DNA of 34,037 nt from positions 1-34,037 of the forward strand of contig QIIJ01000096.1 of assembly GCA_003232595.1 (NCBI GenBank), in the 5' to 3' direction. Shown here piece after piece: positions 16,902 to 24,690 of this stretch; position 1 is the stretch's first letter, and each line of letters begins with the position of its first letter. The position numbers were made by a program, and so were the translations under genes. The DNA is from Aurantimonadaceae bacterium (lineage in GTDB: Bacteria > Pseudomonadota > Alphaproteobacteria > Rhizobiales > Rhizobiaceae). The notes under the pieces were generated by a model. The model saw only the letters and a program-made list of their open reading frames with translations. It had not been told where the DNA came from and ran no database searches.

Positions 16902-16947
16902 CGTGTCTGTGCCAGCAAACAACCTCAACGGATCAACAGCATTGAAA

Positions 16948-17433
16948 TTACGCAGGTTTTTCCTGGTCTTCCAGAATCTTCGCAAGCGCTGCTTTTTCAT
17001 TTTCAGATAGTGGCTCAGGTTTATGCTTTGACCGCCTCCTGGATGAAACAAGTAAAACAATTGCGCCAATCAATATCAGGACAAAAGGCGTGGCCCATAG
17101 AATATAGGTCTGAATAGAAAACCGCGGGTTCAACAGCACAAATTCACCAAAACGCGCGACGAGATATTCCAATATCTCTTCATCTGTATCACCCCTGGTC
17201 AACCGTTCGCGAACAAGCAGTCTCAAATCGCGAGCAAGATCGGCATCTGAATCGTCTATCGATTGATTTTGGCAAACCAGGCAGCGCAACCCGACTGAAA
17301 GATCGCGCGCTCGTTGCTCCAGAACAGGGTCACTCAATATTTCATCAGGATTAACCGCATAGGCAGGCTGGAAAGGCGAAATTATCACCAATGCCAAAAA
17401 CAGGGTCAGTAATGTGGCGCTAATTCGTCGCAT
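16948..17433 (-). CDS. ccmH: cytochrome c maturation thiol-oxidoreductase subunit CcmH/CycL
   Basis: CcmH/CycL keeps the CxxCH motif of apocytochrome c reduced and presents it for haem attachment. The 161-residue protein has an N-terminal signal segment (MRRISATLLTLFLALVII), the redox motif RCLVCQNQ and a three-helix domain (SDADLARDLRLLVRERL, then the GEFVLLNP stretch). A C-terminal membrane anchor (YILWATPFVLILIGAIVLL) and basic tail follow. I use ATG 17433, with GAGGG about six bases upstream. It overlaps the ccmF stop by 14 bases; an ATG at 17472 would add 13 polar residues before the signal peptide and is less likely. It is the last gene of the ccm operon. Confidence 0.93.
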   Translation of the reverse strand: MRRISATLLTLFLALVIISPFQPAYAVNPDEILSDPVLEQRARDLSVGLRCLVCQNQSIDDSDADLARDLRLLVRERLTRGDTDEEILEYLVARFGEFVLLNPRFSIQTYILWATPFVLILIGAIVLLVSSRRRSKHKPEPLSENEKAALAKILEDQEKPA

Positions 17434-19405
17434 TTGCAGCCCTCGCTCTCTTTGCAGATGGTTTAGGTGCACCGACCCTCAGCCTTCGGTCAGACAGCGA
17501 ATAGGCTCCGCCAAGCACCATAAATATAGACCCGATCCAGATCAGTGTTATCAACGGCTTCCACCATATTCGGAGCACGGCACTGCCATCTTCCTTGACT
17601 TCCCCTAATGCCACATATAGCTGGGAAAACCATATGGTCTTGATGGCAGCTTCCGAGGTTGGCATATTTCTTGCGGTATAAATCCGTTTGGAAGGTTCAA
17701 GTGTGTCTGCAACTCTGGTGCCATCCATTACAGATATCTGCGCAGCGTTTTCCTGAAAATTTGGTCCGTTTCGACTGACCATTCCCTCCATGCGCAGCGT
17801 GTAACCGGCGATGTTTGCGGTTTCGCCCGGTTTCAAAATGGTGATATTTTCACTTTCATAGGCAGTCACGCCAACCACTCCGAGAACAGTCAACCCAAGC
17901 CCGAAATGGGCAATCGCTGTTCCCCAAACTGTACGTGGCAACCCTTTCAGGCGGCGAATGGCAACTTTAAAGCTGTTTTTCGGGAAGCCTGATCGCAACT
18001 GCAGTTCTGCAAGTGAACCAAACATCAGCCAGGCAGCAAGACCTATGCCCAATGGAGCCATTACCGGGCCTTCGCTAAGAAAAACATAGGCGACGACCAT
18101 AATCAGCAATGTAATTCCAAATACGGCAAACAGCCTTTGGGCAGCGGCATAAACGTCGCCCCGTTTCCAGGCCAGCAATGGTCCGAATGGAACTGCTATA
18201 AATAACGGAATCATCAGCGGTATAAAAGTCAGATTGAAGAAAGGTGCGCCAACTGAAATCTTGTTGCCGGTAATTGCCTCAAGCACCAGCGGATAAAGTG
18301 TGCCCACCAATACAGTTGCTGTGGCCGTGCTCAGGATCAGGTTGTTGAAAACCAGGGCACCTTCCCGCGATATCGGTGCAAAAATTCCCCCGGTTTGCAG
18401 CGTTCCCACGCGCTTGGCAAACAAGGCAAATGATCCCCCGATGAACAAAACCAAAATGAATAGAATATACAGGCCGCGTTCAGGGTCGGATGCAAAGACG
18501 TGAACCGATGTCAACACGCCTGAGCGCACCAGAAATGTGCCAAGCAAAGATAGCGAAAACGTCAGAATCGCCAATAATACGGTCCAGATTTTCAGGGCCG
18601 AGCGCTTTTCCATGACCAGCGCTGAATGCAGCAATGCTGTCCCCGCAAGCCAGGGCATGAAAGAAGAATTTTCGACCGGATCCCAGAACCACCAGCCACC
18701 CCAGCCAAGTTCGTAATAGGCCCAGTATGAGCCAACGGAAATGCCGGCCGTTAAAAAGATCCAGGCGAGAAGCGCCCAGGGCCGAACCCAACGCGCCCAT
18801 GCGGCATCAATACGCCCATCGATCAAGGCAGCGACGGCAAAGGCAAATGTAATGGAATAGCCGACATAACCCAGATATAGCAATGGCGGATGAATGGCGA
18901 GCCCGATATCCTGGAGGATTGGATTGAGATCGCGACCTTCAAACGGAACCGGGTCCAGACGAATAAAGGGATTGGAAGTAAACACAATAAAAAGCAGAAA
19001 CGCTGCCAGAATCCATCCTTGTACCCCGAGTACGTTGGCCTTCAGGGACGGCGGAAGATTTTTACCGAATACAGCTACCAACGCCGCAAACAGGCCCAGA
19101 ATGAGAACCCACAACATCATGGAGCCTTCATGATTGCCCCAGGTCCCCGAAATCTTGAAAATCAGCGGCATTTTTGAATGGGAATTCTGCCAGACATTCT
19201 GCACAGAAAAGTCAGACGTGACATAGGCCGTTGCAAGTGCTGCAAACGAAAAAAGCAAGAGCAGAAAGACTGCTGGCGAAGTGTAGCTTGCGGTTGCCAT
19301 CATCCGGTCGTCATTAGCAATAGCCCCCCATATCGGGACAACTGCCTGCACCAGCGTAAGCGCCAGTGCCAATATCAGTGTATAGTGGCCAATCTCAACA
19401 ATCAT
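17420..19405 (-). CDS. ccmF: haem lyase subunit CcmF/CycK
   Basis: CcmF is the large inner-membrane subunit of the system I haem lyase that joins haem from holo-CcmE to apocytochrome c in the periplasm. The ~661-residue protein is strongly hydrophobic with about 14-15 helices. It contains the tryptophan-rich WWD motif (WGGWWFWDPVENSSF) that faces the periplasm and binds haem, plus IHPPLLYLGYVG with a conserved histidine. ATG 19405 has AGGAGG about seven bases upstream and overlaps the ccmE stop as ATGA, so I prefer it over the in-frame start six codons earlier. A large periplasmic loop lies near the C-terminus (about 510-620), as in other CcmF proteins. Confidence 0.97.
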   Translation of the reverse strand: MIVEIGHYTLILALALTLVQAVVPIWGAIANDDRMMATASYTSPAVFLLLLFSFAALATAYVTSDFSVQNVWQNSHSKMPLIFKISGTWGNHEGSMMLWVLILGLFAALVAVFGKNLPPSLKANVLGVQGWILAAFLLFIVFTSNPFIRLDPVPFEGRDLNPILQDIGLAIHPPLLYLGYVGYSITFAFAVAALIDGRIDAAWARWVRPWALLAWIFLTAGISVGSYWAYYELGWGGWWFWDPVENSSFMPWLAGTALLHSALVMEKRSALKIWTVLLAILTFSLSLLGTFLVRSGVLTSVHVFASDPERGLYILFILVLFIGGSFALFAKRVGTLQTGGIFAPISREGALVFNNLILSTATATVLVGTLYPLVLEAITGNKISVGAPFFNLTFIPLMIPLFIAVPFGPLLAWKRGDVYAAAQRLFAVFGITLLIMVVAYVFLSEGPVMAPLGIGLAAWLMFGSLAELQLRSGFPKNSFKVAIRRLKGLPRTVWGTAIAHFGLGLTVLGVVGVTAYESENITILKPGETANIAGYTLRMEGMVSRNGPNFQENAAQISVMDGTRVADTLEPSKRIYTARNMPTSEAAIKTIWFSQLYVALGEVKEDGSAVLRIWWKPLITLIWIGSIFMVLGGAYSLSDRRLRVGAPKPSAKRARAANATN

Positions 19406-19842
19406 TGTTGTTCCTCCTGCCACACGCCCCGCTTTTTCAGGGATTCTGCAACCTCTTTTGGCATATAATTCTCATCATGCTTGGCCAGAACCGAATCTGC
19501 AAGGAACAATCCTGTGTTGTCGAGCACGCCTTCGGTGATAATCCCCTGCCCTTCGCGAAACAAATCCGGCAGGATATTGTTGAAAGCGACCTGGACGGTA
19601 TTGAGTGTGTCGGTCAGTTCAAAACTCACATTGAGGCCTTCGCCGCGTTTTACCGAACCCTCCTTAACCAACCCGAACAGCCGAACACGCTCACCAGGAT
19701 TGAGCTCCTTGGCCATGAGTTCCGTCGGGTCGAGGGAGAATGAGATTTTGTTGCTCATTGCATAGAGAACCAATCCAACTGCAACTGCCAAAACTGCTCC
19801 AAGGGTACTTATCCAGGACAGGCGTTTTTGCTTGCGGGTCAT
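19402..19842 (-). CDS. ccmE: haem chaperone CcmE/CycJ
   Basis: CcmE is a membrane-anchored periplasmic protein that binds haem covalently and passes it to CcmF/CcmH. This 146-residue protein has an N-terminal basic cytoplasmic stub, one transmembrane helix (about 11-29) and a beta-barrel domain. The haem-binding His122 and Tyr126 sit in KHDENYMP. Its stop shares ATGA with the ccmF start and its own start shares ATGA with the ccmI stop, so the three genes are translationally coupled. Confidence 0.97.
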   Translation of the reverse strand: MTRKQKRLSWISTLGAVLAVAVGLVLYAMSNKISFSLDPTELMAKELNPGERVRLFGLVKEGSVKRGEGLNVSFELTDTLNTVQVAFNNILPDLFREGQGIITEGVLDNTGLFLADSVLAKHDENYMPKEVAESLKKRGVWQEEQQ

Positions 19843-21002
19843 TGGGTTTTCACCTCTATGTTCATGGTCTCAGCCAGGGCATTGAGTTGCTGAACTGCGG
19901 CAGGATCATCAGCAAATACACCACCAGCCTTTGTCCAGGCTGTGGCAGCATCTTCTTTCCTGCCAAGTACCGCATAGGAGCGAATTATACGCAGCCAGCC
20001 TTTCAGGTTAGACGGGTCTTCTTCCAGTTTTTCGGCCAGCTGTGCCACCATATTTGCAATCATGGTGTTGCGGTCTGCATTGCTCATGGTGGCAGCGGCA
20101 GCAATATCTTCACTGGTTGGAGAGCCTGGCTCGGCACTGTTGTCTGCAGCAGGCGTTTGGTTTGGAGCCGCAAGGCCAGCAAGTTGACGCATTCGTTTTA
20201 GTTCCTGGTTGGCAGATTCCAGCCAAGGCGCATCTTGTGGACTTTTATCAATTAAAGTTTCCCACGCCGAAGCAGATTCTGCATGCTTGCCCTCTTGCCC
20301 GAGGGCTGATGCAAGAAAATATTCTGCCTTGGCGTCATTTGGATCGGCTCGGGCTGCCGCTTCGAAGCGTTTTCTGGCTTCTGCCGTGATCATCCCATCC
20401 GCGACAGCGGTCAATGCTTCCCCAAGGGCTGACTCATATTCCGGTTTACTGCCGGAAAGCCTTATGATGTTCTGGTAAGCGTCGACGGCATCCGCGGCGC
20501 GACCAAGACGCATGTATACCGGCGCAAGCACCAGCCAGCCGCGCACATCATCCCGTGCATTTTGCACCCGCGCTTCAGCTCTGGCTATCAGTTCTTCAAT
20601 TGACTGGGTTTTTGGATCGGCTGACATCCGTGCCTGCAACGGCATATCAGGTCGACCCGGACTGCCAAGAGAAACATAGGCAACACCTGTCAAAACAGGT
20701 GTCAGCACCAGAGCACACACCGCTGCTATAATTGCAGCATTGGACGACTTTGGAGAAGATTCTGATTCCAATTCCCCAAGAGCAATCAATCGGCGGGCAA
20801 TTTCTGTCCGGGCAAGTTCGGCTTCACCAGATTTGATCTGGCCACGCTCAACTTCGCGATCGATTTCGTCGAGCTGATCTTTGTAGACAGTCTTGTCATA
20901 GCTTTTTCCATCGACGAACTCCTGCTTTTTAATAAATAGCGGGTAGCCGACCGAAATCAGCGACACAAGTGTAATCAGGGCTGCAAGTATCCAAAACATC
21001 AT
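19839..21002 (-). CDS. ccmI: cytochrome c maturation chaperone CcmI/CycH
   Basis: CcmI/CycH captures apocytochrome c and delivers it to the CcmFH lyase. The 387-residue protein begins with a transmembrane helix (about 2-22) and a short cytoplasmic leucine-zipper-like segment with YDKTVYKDQLDEIDREV. A second helix follows (about 92-115). The rest is a periplasmic region of TPR-like helical repeats, for example VYMRLGRAADAVDAYQNIIRL and KAEYFLASALGQEGKHAESASAWETL. Two adjacent ATG codons (21002, 20999) are possible starts; no clear ribosome site favours either. It is the first gene of the ccmIEFH operon, and the 97 bases upstream show no recognisable promoter. Confidence 0.94.
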   Translation of the reverse strand: MMFWILAALITLVSLISVGYPLFIKKQEFVDGKSYDKTVYKDQLDEIDREVERGQIKSGEAELARTEIARRLIALGELESESSPKSSNAAIIAAVCALVLTPVLTGVAYVSLGSPGRPDMPLQARMSADPKTQSIEELIARAEARVQNARDDVRGWLVLAPVYMRLGRAADAVDAYQNIIRLSGSKPEYESALGEALTAVADGMITAEARKRFEAAARADPNDAKAEYFLASALGQEGKHAESASAWETLIDKSPQDAPWLESANQELKRMRQLAGLAAPNQTPAADNSAEPGSPTSEDIAAAATMSNADRNTMIANMVAQLAEKLEEDPSNLKGWLRIIRSYAVLGRKEDAATAWTKAGGVFADDPAAVQQLNALAETMNIEVKTQ

Positions 21003-21099
21003 AATGCATTAATAGGCGAGACTGACAGGATTGCAATATCCGGATTCTCACAAACATATGAACGTATTGTCGCATGCAAAGCCCGGTTGATCAATATTT

Positions 21100-21594
21100 T
21101 CAGCCCACAAGTTGCCACAATCCATCCTGCTCTTTGCAGGCTGTACCTTTTGCGGTTCGCAATTTTTCATCGACATAAATTGCGTGGACATATTGTCGAC
21201 AATTCTTTTTTCCAACGTCATATGTTGCAGCCGGTGTTACAGTCCCACGGTTGCCGGAAACTTCATTGCGCCAGACAATTTCACTACCGACCGGCGTATA
21301 TTCCAGCGCTTCATATTCAGCAGCCAATGCCTTGCGTCGATCCGTATCATCAATTCCAGCTCCGATACTTTTACCAATAATACCACCCGATATCGTGCCA
21401 AATGTTGTCGCAATTTCGTTGTTGTTCCCTATATTGTCGATGTTGTCTGAATTGTCCCGGGCGCTTGATATTGCAGAAATATTCTGCCCGGAAAGAAAAT
21501 TTGTCGTTGTGCAACCTGCCAGTAACAGAGACATTGCAATGATCAGCAGCGGTCTGGAATGTTCCTTGATCGGCAAAATTCTGGCTGCAAACAT
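21100..21594 (-). CDS. small surface lipoprotein, RT0821/Lpp0805 or 17-kDa-antigen-like
   Basis: This is a 164-residue predicted outer-membrane lipoprotein. The signal peptide ends in the lipobox LLAG-Cys28. A glycine-rich segment follows (TTFGTISGGIIGKSIGAGIDDTDRRKALAAEYEALEY), resembling the glycine-zipper of rickettsial 17-kDa surface antigens. The C-terminal GSEIVWRNEVSGNRGTVTPAATY and NCRQYVHAIYVD...GTACKEQDG pattern is that of the RT0821/Lpp0805 surface-protein family common in Hyphomicrobiales. The function is unknown. ATG 21594 is chosen because GGAG lies six bases upstream. It sits between feuQ and ccmI on the same strand but with gaps of about 100 bases on each side, so it may be separately expressed. 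Confidence 0.83.
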   Translation of the reverse strand: MFAARILPIKEHSRPLLIIAMSLLLAGCTTTNFLSGQNISAISSARDNSDNIDNIGNNNEIATTFGTISGGIIGKSIGAGIDDTDRRKALAAEYEALEYTPVGSEIVWRNEVSGNRGTVTPAATYDVGKKNCRQYVHAIYVDEKLRTAKGTACKEQDGLWQLVG

Positions 21595-21698
21595 CACGCG
21601 CTCCAATTCATGTTAAACTGCCAATTTGGGTCTGACTAATTTGCCAACACAGAATGGCTGAAATTTGCGCGGGATTGGGCAAAATTGTGATTATGCGG

Positions 21699-23090
21699 CT
21701 ATATTGCTGGTAGCCGCACAACAACTTTTAAACCGCCAAGCGGGCTGTCGAGCAACTTCACAGAACCTTTGTATTCGTTGACAATATCATCGACAATTGA
21801 AAGGCCCAAACCGGAACCGGGGCGTGATTCATCCAGCCTTTTTCCGCGCTTGACTGCCTCTATGCGCTGCTCTCGCGTCAGACCCTTGCCGTCATCTTCA
21901 ACATTGAATTCAAGCACTGGCATTGCCGTTGAACCGGACGAGGATGGATGAAAATCAACCAAAATTGCAATTTTTTTTCTGGCAAATTTGCAGGCATTTT
22001 CAATCAGATTGCCCAATACCTCTTCCAAATCCTGTTGCTCGCCTCGAAATACAATTTGCTGATCATCAATTTCGCTCAGTTCAAATTCAAGATTTGGATA
22101 AAGCCTTTTCATAACCCTAACCATCCGTTCCAGTACCGGTTTTACAGGTGTTCGGGCACTTATCGACCCGGACTGGGCAGCAATTCGGGCCCGGTCAAGA
22201 TATCGCTGCACATGCTCCTGCATGCGGTCAGTTTGCTCTTCGACCGTTTTTGGCAGATCGGCATGGGAAGAATTCACTTCATTTTTCAGTATTGACAGGG
22301 GGGTTTTTAATGCGTGAGCAAGGTTTCCAACTTGCGTACGTGCGCGTTCCAGTACCGTTTTATTGGCGTCAATAAGTGCGTTCATTTCATCAACAAGTGG
22401 CGCTATTTCTTCCGGGAAAGTGCCCTCAAGCCTTTCGGCCTCTCCTCGCCGAACCTGGTTGAGTGTTTGTTTTGCCCGTGATAGCGGGCGCAGGCCGAGC
22501 TTAATAATTACAAATGTAGCGGCAATCATGCCGAGGCCAAAAATCGCCAGAAAAATAATCAGGCTTCGAGAGAATTCGCTGATCTCGGATTCCAGAACAT
22601 TGTAATTGCCGGCAACCAGAAAGCGAAACAGATCATCACCTTCGCCAAGAAATATCTGAGCCTCGGCGACAAAAAGTTGTTCGCCTTCAAAACCTGATAA
22701 TCCATACGATCGGAGAAATCCGTCTTTAAACGGGGTATTTGTGCTGGAGGGTGTTTCAAGATCGCCATTCACCATCGAAACGGAGCGTAAGTTACGGTCT
22801 TTTGTATCTTCCGCCGGTTGCGGTGTAACAGACCAGTACCAGCCGGAATAGGGCTGCATAAACAGAGGATCGCCAAGATTAGGCGTGCCGGTCAGTTTTC
22901 CGTTTTCATCAATATCAACAGCACCCATCAAATTGTAAAGATGGGCATTCAGCAGTTCTTCGAAATTGCGCTCAGCATTGCCCTTGTAAAGGGCTGTAAG
23001 CAGAAAAGCAGCGACAACAAGTGCAACCACCGACCAGATGGTCGATATCAGAATAAATCTTGCGGCAAGTGAATTAGCCCGCATTTTCAT
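21699..23090 (-). CDS. feuQ: sensor histidine kinase FeuQ
   Basis: This 463-residue inner-membrane kinase has TM1 at about 12-34, a ~140-residue periplasmic sensor, TM2 at about 176-199, a HAMP segment, and the H-box VGNLAHALKTPLS with His259. The ATP-binding domain has the N-box LIENACKFA, DDGKGLT and GSGLGLSIV. PhoQ-like kinases share this form. The position between feuP and the cycHJKL (ccmIEFH) genes is that described for Rhizobium feuQ. In Sinorhizobium meliloti FeuPQ controls ndvA and cyclic glucan export, and in R. leguminosarum the locus was tied to iron uptake. The start overlaps the feuP end by 17 bases. The name rests on synteny and domain layout, not on an alignment. Confidence 0.82.
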   Translation of the reverse strand: MKMRANSLAARFILISTIWSVVALVVAAFLLTALYKGNAERNFEELLNAHLYNLMGAVDIDENGKLTGTPNLGDPLFMQPYSGWYWSVTPQPAEDTKDRNLRSVSMVNGDLETPSSTNTPFKDGFLRSYGLSGFEGEQLFVAEAQIFLGEGDDLFRFLVAGNYNVLESEISEFSRSLIIFLAIFGLGMIAATFVIIKLGLRPLSRAKQTLNQVRRGEAERLEGTFPEEIAPLVDEMNALIDANKTVLERARTQVGNLAHALKTPLSILKNEVNSSHADLPKTVEEQTDRMQEHVQRYLDRARIAAQSGSISARTPVKPVLERMVRVMKRLYPNLEFELSEIDDQQIVFRGEQQDLEEVLGNLIENACKFARKKIAILVDFHPSSSGSTAMPVLEFNVEDDGKGLTREQRIEAVKRGKRLDESRPGSGLGLSIVDDIVNEYKGSVKLLDSPLGGLKVVVRLPAI

Positions 23091-23745
23091 CTGGCTGTAT
23101 GCGATAGCCCAGGCCCCGGACCGTTTCTATCAGGTCTGTATTTATCTTTTTTCGCAGCCGACCAACAAAGACTTCAATAGTGTTGGAATCACGATCAAAA
23201 TCCTGATCATAGAGATGTTCAACCAGCTCGGTACGGGATACCACCTGCCCCTGATGGTGCATGAGGTAGGAAAGCAGGCGGTATTCGTGGGAGGTGAGTT
23301 TGACGTTGCGGCCATCCATTGTCACCCGCGACAATTTGGTATCGAGGCGCAAGGGGCCGATTTCGATTTCAGAAGAGGCAATGCCCGCAGCACGTCGGAT
23401 TAAGGCCCGGACGCGGGCCAGAATTTCTTCAACATGAAACGGCTTTGTGACATAATCATCAGCGCCAGCGTCAATGCCAGACACTTTGTCGCTCCAACGG
23501 TCGCGGGCGGTGAGAATTAATACCGGCATATTACGACCATCACGCCGCCAGCTCTCAAGAACACTTATGCCGTCCATCTCCGGCAGGCCGATATCAAGGA
23601 TCACCGCATCATAGGGTTCAGTATCACCGAGGAAATGTCCTTCCTCACCGTCGAAAGCCTTGTCGACCACATAGCCCGCCTCATCAAGCGACTCGACAAG
23701 TTGGCGGTTCAGATCCTTGTCATCTTCAACAACCAGAATACGCAT
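23074..23745 (-). CDS. feuP: response regulator FeuP (OmpR/PhoP family)
   Basis: This is a 223-residue DNA-binding regulator. The receiver domain has acidic residues at 7-9, phospho-acceptor Asp51 (VILDIGLPEMDG) and a conserved lysine in VTKPF. The winged helix includes LTSHEYRLLSYLMHHQGQVVSR and SNTIEVFVGRLRKKI, close to PhoP-type proteins. It overlaps the kinase gene downstream and follows the small feuN-like gene after 53 bases, giving the order feuN-feuP-feuQ. By analogy with Sinorhizobium it would activate envelope genes such as the cyclic beta-glucan exporter, which is not in this window. Confidence 0.85.
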   Translation of the reverse strand: MRILVVEDDKDLNRQLVESLDEAGYVVDKAFDGEEGHFLGDTEPYDAVILDIGLPEMDGISVLESWRRDGRNMPVLILTARDRWSDKVSGIDAGADDYVTKPFHVEEILARVRALIRRAAGIASSEIEIGPLRLDTKLSRVTMDGRNVKLTSHEYRLLSYLMHHQGQVVSRTELVEHLYDQDFDRDSNTIEVFVGRLRKKINTDLIETVRGLGYRIQPDENAG

Positions 23746-23798
23746 TGATCCCTATCCTGAATTCAGTATTTGTTTGGGCAATATGATAGCACTGCAAC

Positions 23799-24041
23799 CT
23801 ATTTTTGAACAATGATCGTTTTTTTGCGGGCCGGACCACCATTTCGAGATTTAATCAAGACCGTAATTCTGCACATTTCCCTGTCGCCCTGTCTAAAGGA
23901 TGAAACCGCCAGAACCTGCACGTTCGGGCGCGATGCAACATCATTGGCCCGCGAAGCGCAGCCCGCACGGGCATCGGCGGGCGTTATCAGCACCAATCCG
24001 AGTAAAATCATTAGTGTTGTAAGAATTTTCATCAAGCCCAT
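23799..24041 (-). CDS. feuN: small secreted FeuN-like modulator of the FeuPQ system
   Basis: This is an 80-residue protein with a clear signal peptide (MGLMKILTTLMILLGLVLI, cleavage near ADARA). The mature part is about 55 residues with two cysteines, GCASR and MCRITVL, which could form a disulfide. The C-terminus is very basic (NGGPARKKTIIVQK). In Sinorhizobium meliloti a periplasmic protein of similar size, FeuN, is encoded beside feuP and restrains FeuQ; position, size and signal sequence all match here. The helix-strand-strand pattern also resembles a minimal PepSY-like domain. ATG 24041 is preferred; ATG 24032 or a TTG at 24077 are possible because the ribosome site (AAGGGG) is 17 bases away. 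I could not compare sequences, so the identity is an inference from context. Confidence 0.65.
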   Translation of the reverse strand: MGLMKILTTLMILLGLVLITPADARAGCASRANDVASRPNVQVLAVSSFRQGDREMCRITVLIKSRNGGPARKKTIIVQK

Positions 24042-24113
24042 CAGTATCGTTGAATTGCCCCTTTTGAAAAGACACAATAAATGATTGCTCGTGAATACAA
24101 CATGAACAGCATG

Positions 24114-24362
24114 TTATTGCCCGGCACCCCTGTCACACAGGGACGTCCAGACAGCATTGTGCTCTCTTACCTGGTCAATTGTGCGCAGGGTATCTTTTTT
24201 CGACCACAAAACCGGCTGGAATGCCTGGCATTCAACACTAGTCACGACGGAAGCCGTCGTTCTGCAGGCGGCGATCTGGGTTGCCACGGTCAGTACTGCG
24301 GCGAGCAATACGGGCCTTGCGGGCACGGCGAACTTTCTCTGTTTCTTTTGCAATCTGTTCAT
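24114..24362 (-). CDS. Rz1-like outer-membrane spanin lipoprotein (overlapping gene)
   Basis: This is an 82-residue predicted lipoprotein. A basic N-terminus (MNRLQKKQRKF) and hydrophobic segment lead to the lipobox IAA-Cys33. The mature part contains AFQPVLWSKKDT and QVREHNAVWTSLC, a pattern I associate with small phage lysis-region lipoproteins (F-P-x-x-x-S-x-x-D-T ... H-N). GGAAGGA eight bases before ATG 24362 is a strong ribosome site, which fixes the start inside the preceding gene. It begins 109 bases into that gene, in the +1 frame, and runs 124 bases past its stop. That is the nested or overlapping layout of lambda-type Rz/Rz1 genes. Outer-membrane spanins join the inner-membrane partner to fuse the two membranes during lysis. 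Function is inferred. Confidence 0.7.
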   Translation of the reverse strand: MNRLQKKQRKFAVPARPVLLAAVLTVATQIAACRTTASVVTSVECQAFQPVLWSKKDTLRTIDQVREHNAVWTSLCDRGAGQ

Positions 24363-24471
24363 TTCGATATTCCTTCCAGATTCGCTTTCGCAATACCGTA
24401 TCTCTGATTGCACCAGCCAGTTTGTTGGCCAGCGCAATCAGGGACATTACCAGTCTGAGGACTGTCATCAT
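24238..24471 (-). CDS. small membrane-anchored basic helical protein, candidate inner-membrane spanin (Rz-like)
   Basis: This 77-residue protein has a short hydrophobic N-terminal helix (about 4-22, VLRLVMSLIALANKLAGAI). A long charged helix follows (KRIWKEYRNEQIAKETEKVRRARKARIARR), which could form a coiled coil, then a polar tail. Its start shares ATGA with the holin stop, so it is translationally coupled to the holin. The lipoprotein gene starts inside it in the +1 frame. By analogy with lambda Rz it would be the inner-membrane partner of that lipoprotein. It is shorter and more basic than classical Rz, and the sequence alone does not prove spanin function. Much of the tail is constrained by the overlapping frame. 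Confidence 0.6.
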   Translation of the reverse strand: MMTVLRLVMSLIALANKLAGAIRDTVLRKRIWKEYRNEQIAKETEKVRRARKARIARRSTDRGNPDRRLQNDGFRRD

Positions 24472-24674
24472 GCAATCGAACTGTTTGCGGAAAACCTGCC
24501 GTAGATGGCGAGCAACGATCCAGCTGCGGCAACCACTTTCAGGGTTCCATCGACAAGTCCGGCTTGTGTGCTTGCATCAATATCGAGACCAAAGGCGCTG
24601 CCTATGCCGGCGAACATTGCAATCAAAGAGCCCCAGATGGTCTTTGACGCGTACCAGGGTTTTGCATTTTTCAT
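24468..24674 (-). CDS. small holin
   Basis: This 68-residue protein has two hydrophobic helices (about 13-28, IWGSLIAMFAGIGSAFG, and 44-58, LKVVAAAGSLLAIYG) joined by a short polar loop. The patterns WYASKTIWG at the start and LLAIYGRFSA at the end are characteristic of small phage holins found in alphaproteobacterial prophages. Holins make the inner-membrane lesion that releases an endolysin or triggers spanins. AAAGGA eight bases before ATG 24674 supports the start. That ribosome site lies immediately behind the terminator T-run that closes the GTA operon, so expression depends on read-through or on a promoter overlapping the terminator. No endolysin gene is present beside it. Confidence 0.8.
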   Translation of the reverse strand: MKNAKPWYASKTIWGSLIAMFAGIGSAFGLDIDASTQAGLVDGTLKVVAAAGSLLAIYGRFSANSSIA

Positions 24675-24690
24675 GGGTTAGTCCTTTCAT

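Noticed and set aside
23812..24084. 90-codon plus-strand frame opposite the feuN candidate
   Set aside because: The minus-strand frame has a clear signal peptide and operon position; the plus frame has neither.
24099..24115. AACATG/CATGTT inverted repeat between the lipoprotein and feuN genes
   Set aside because: A six-base stem without a T-run at the end of a gene is too weak to call a terminator or operator.
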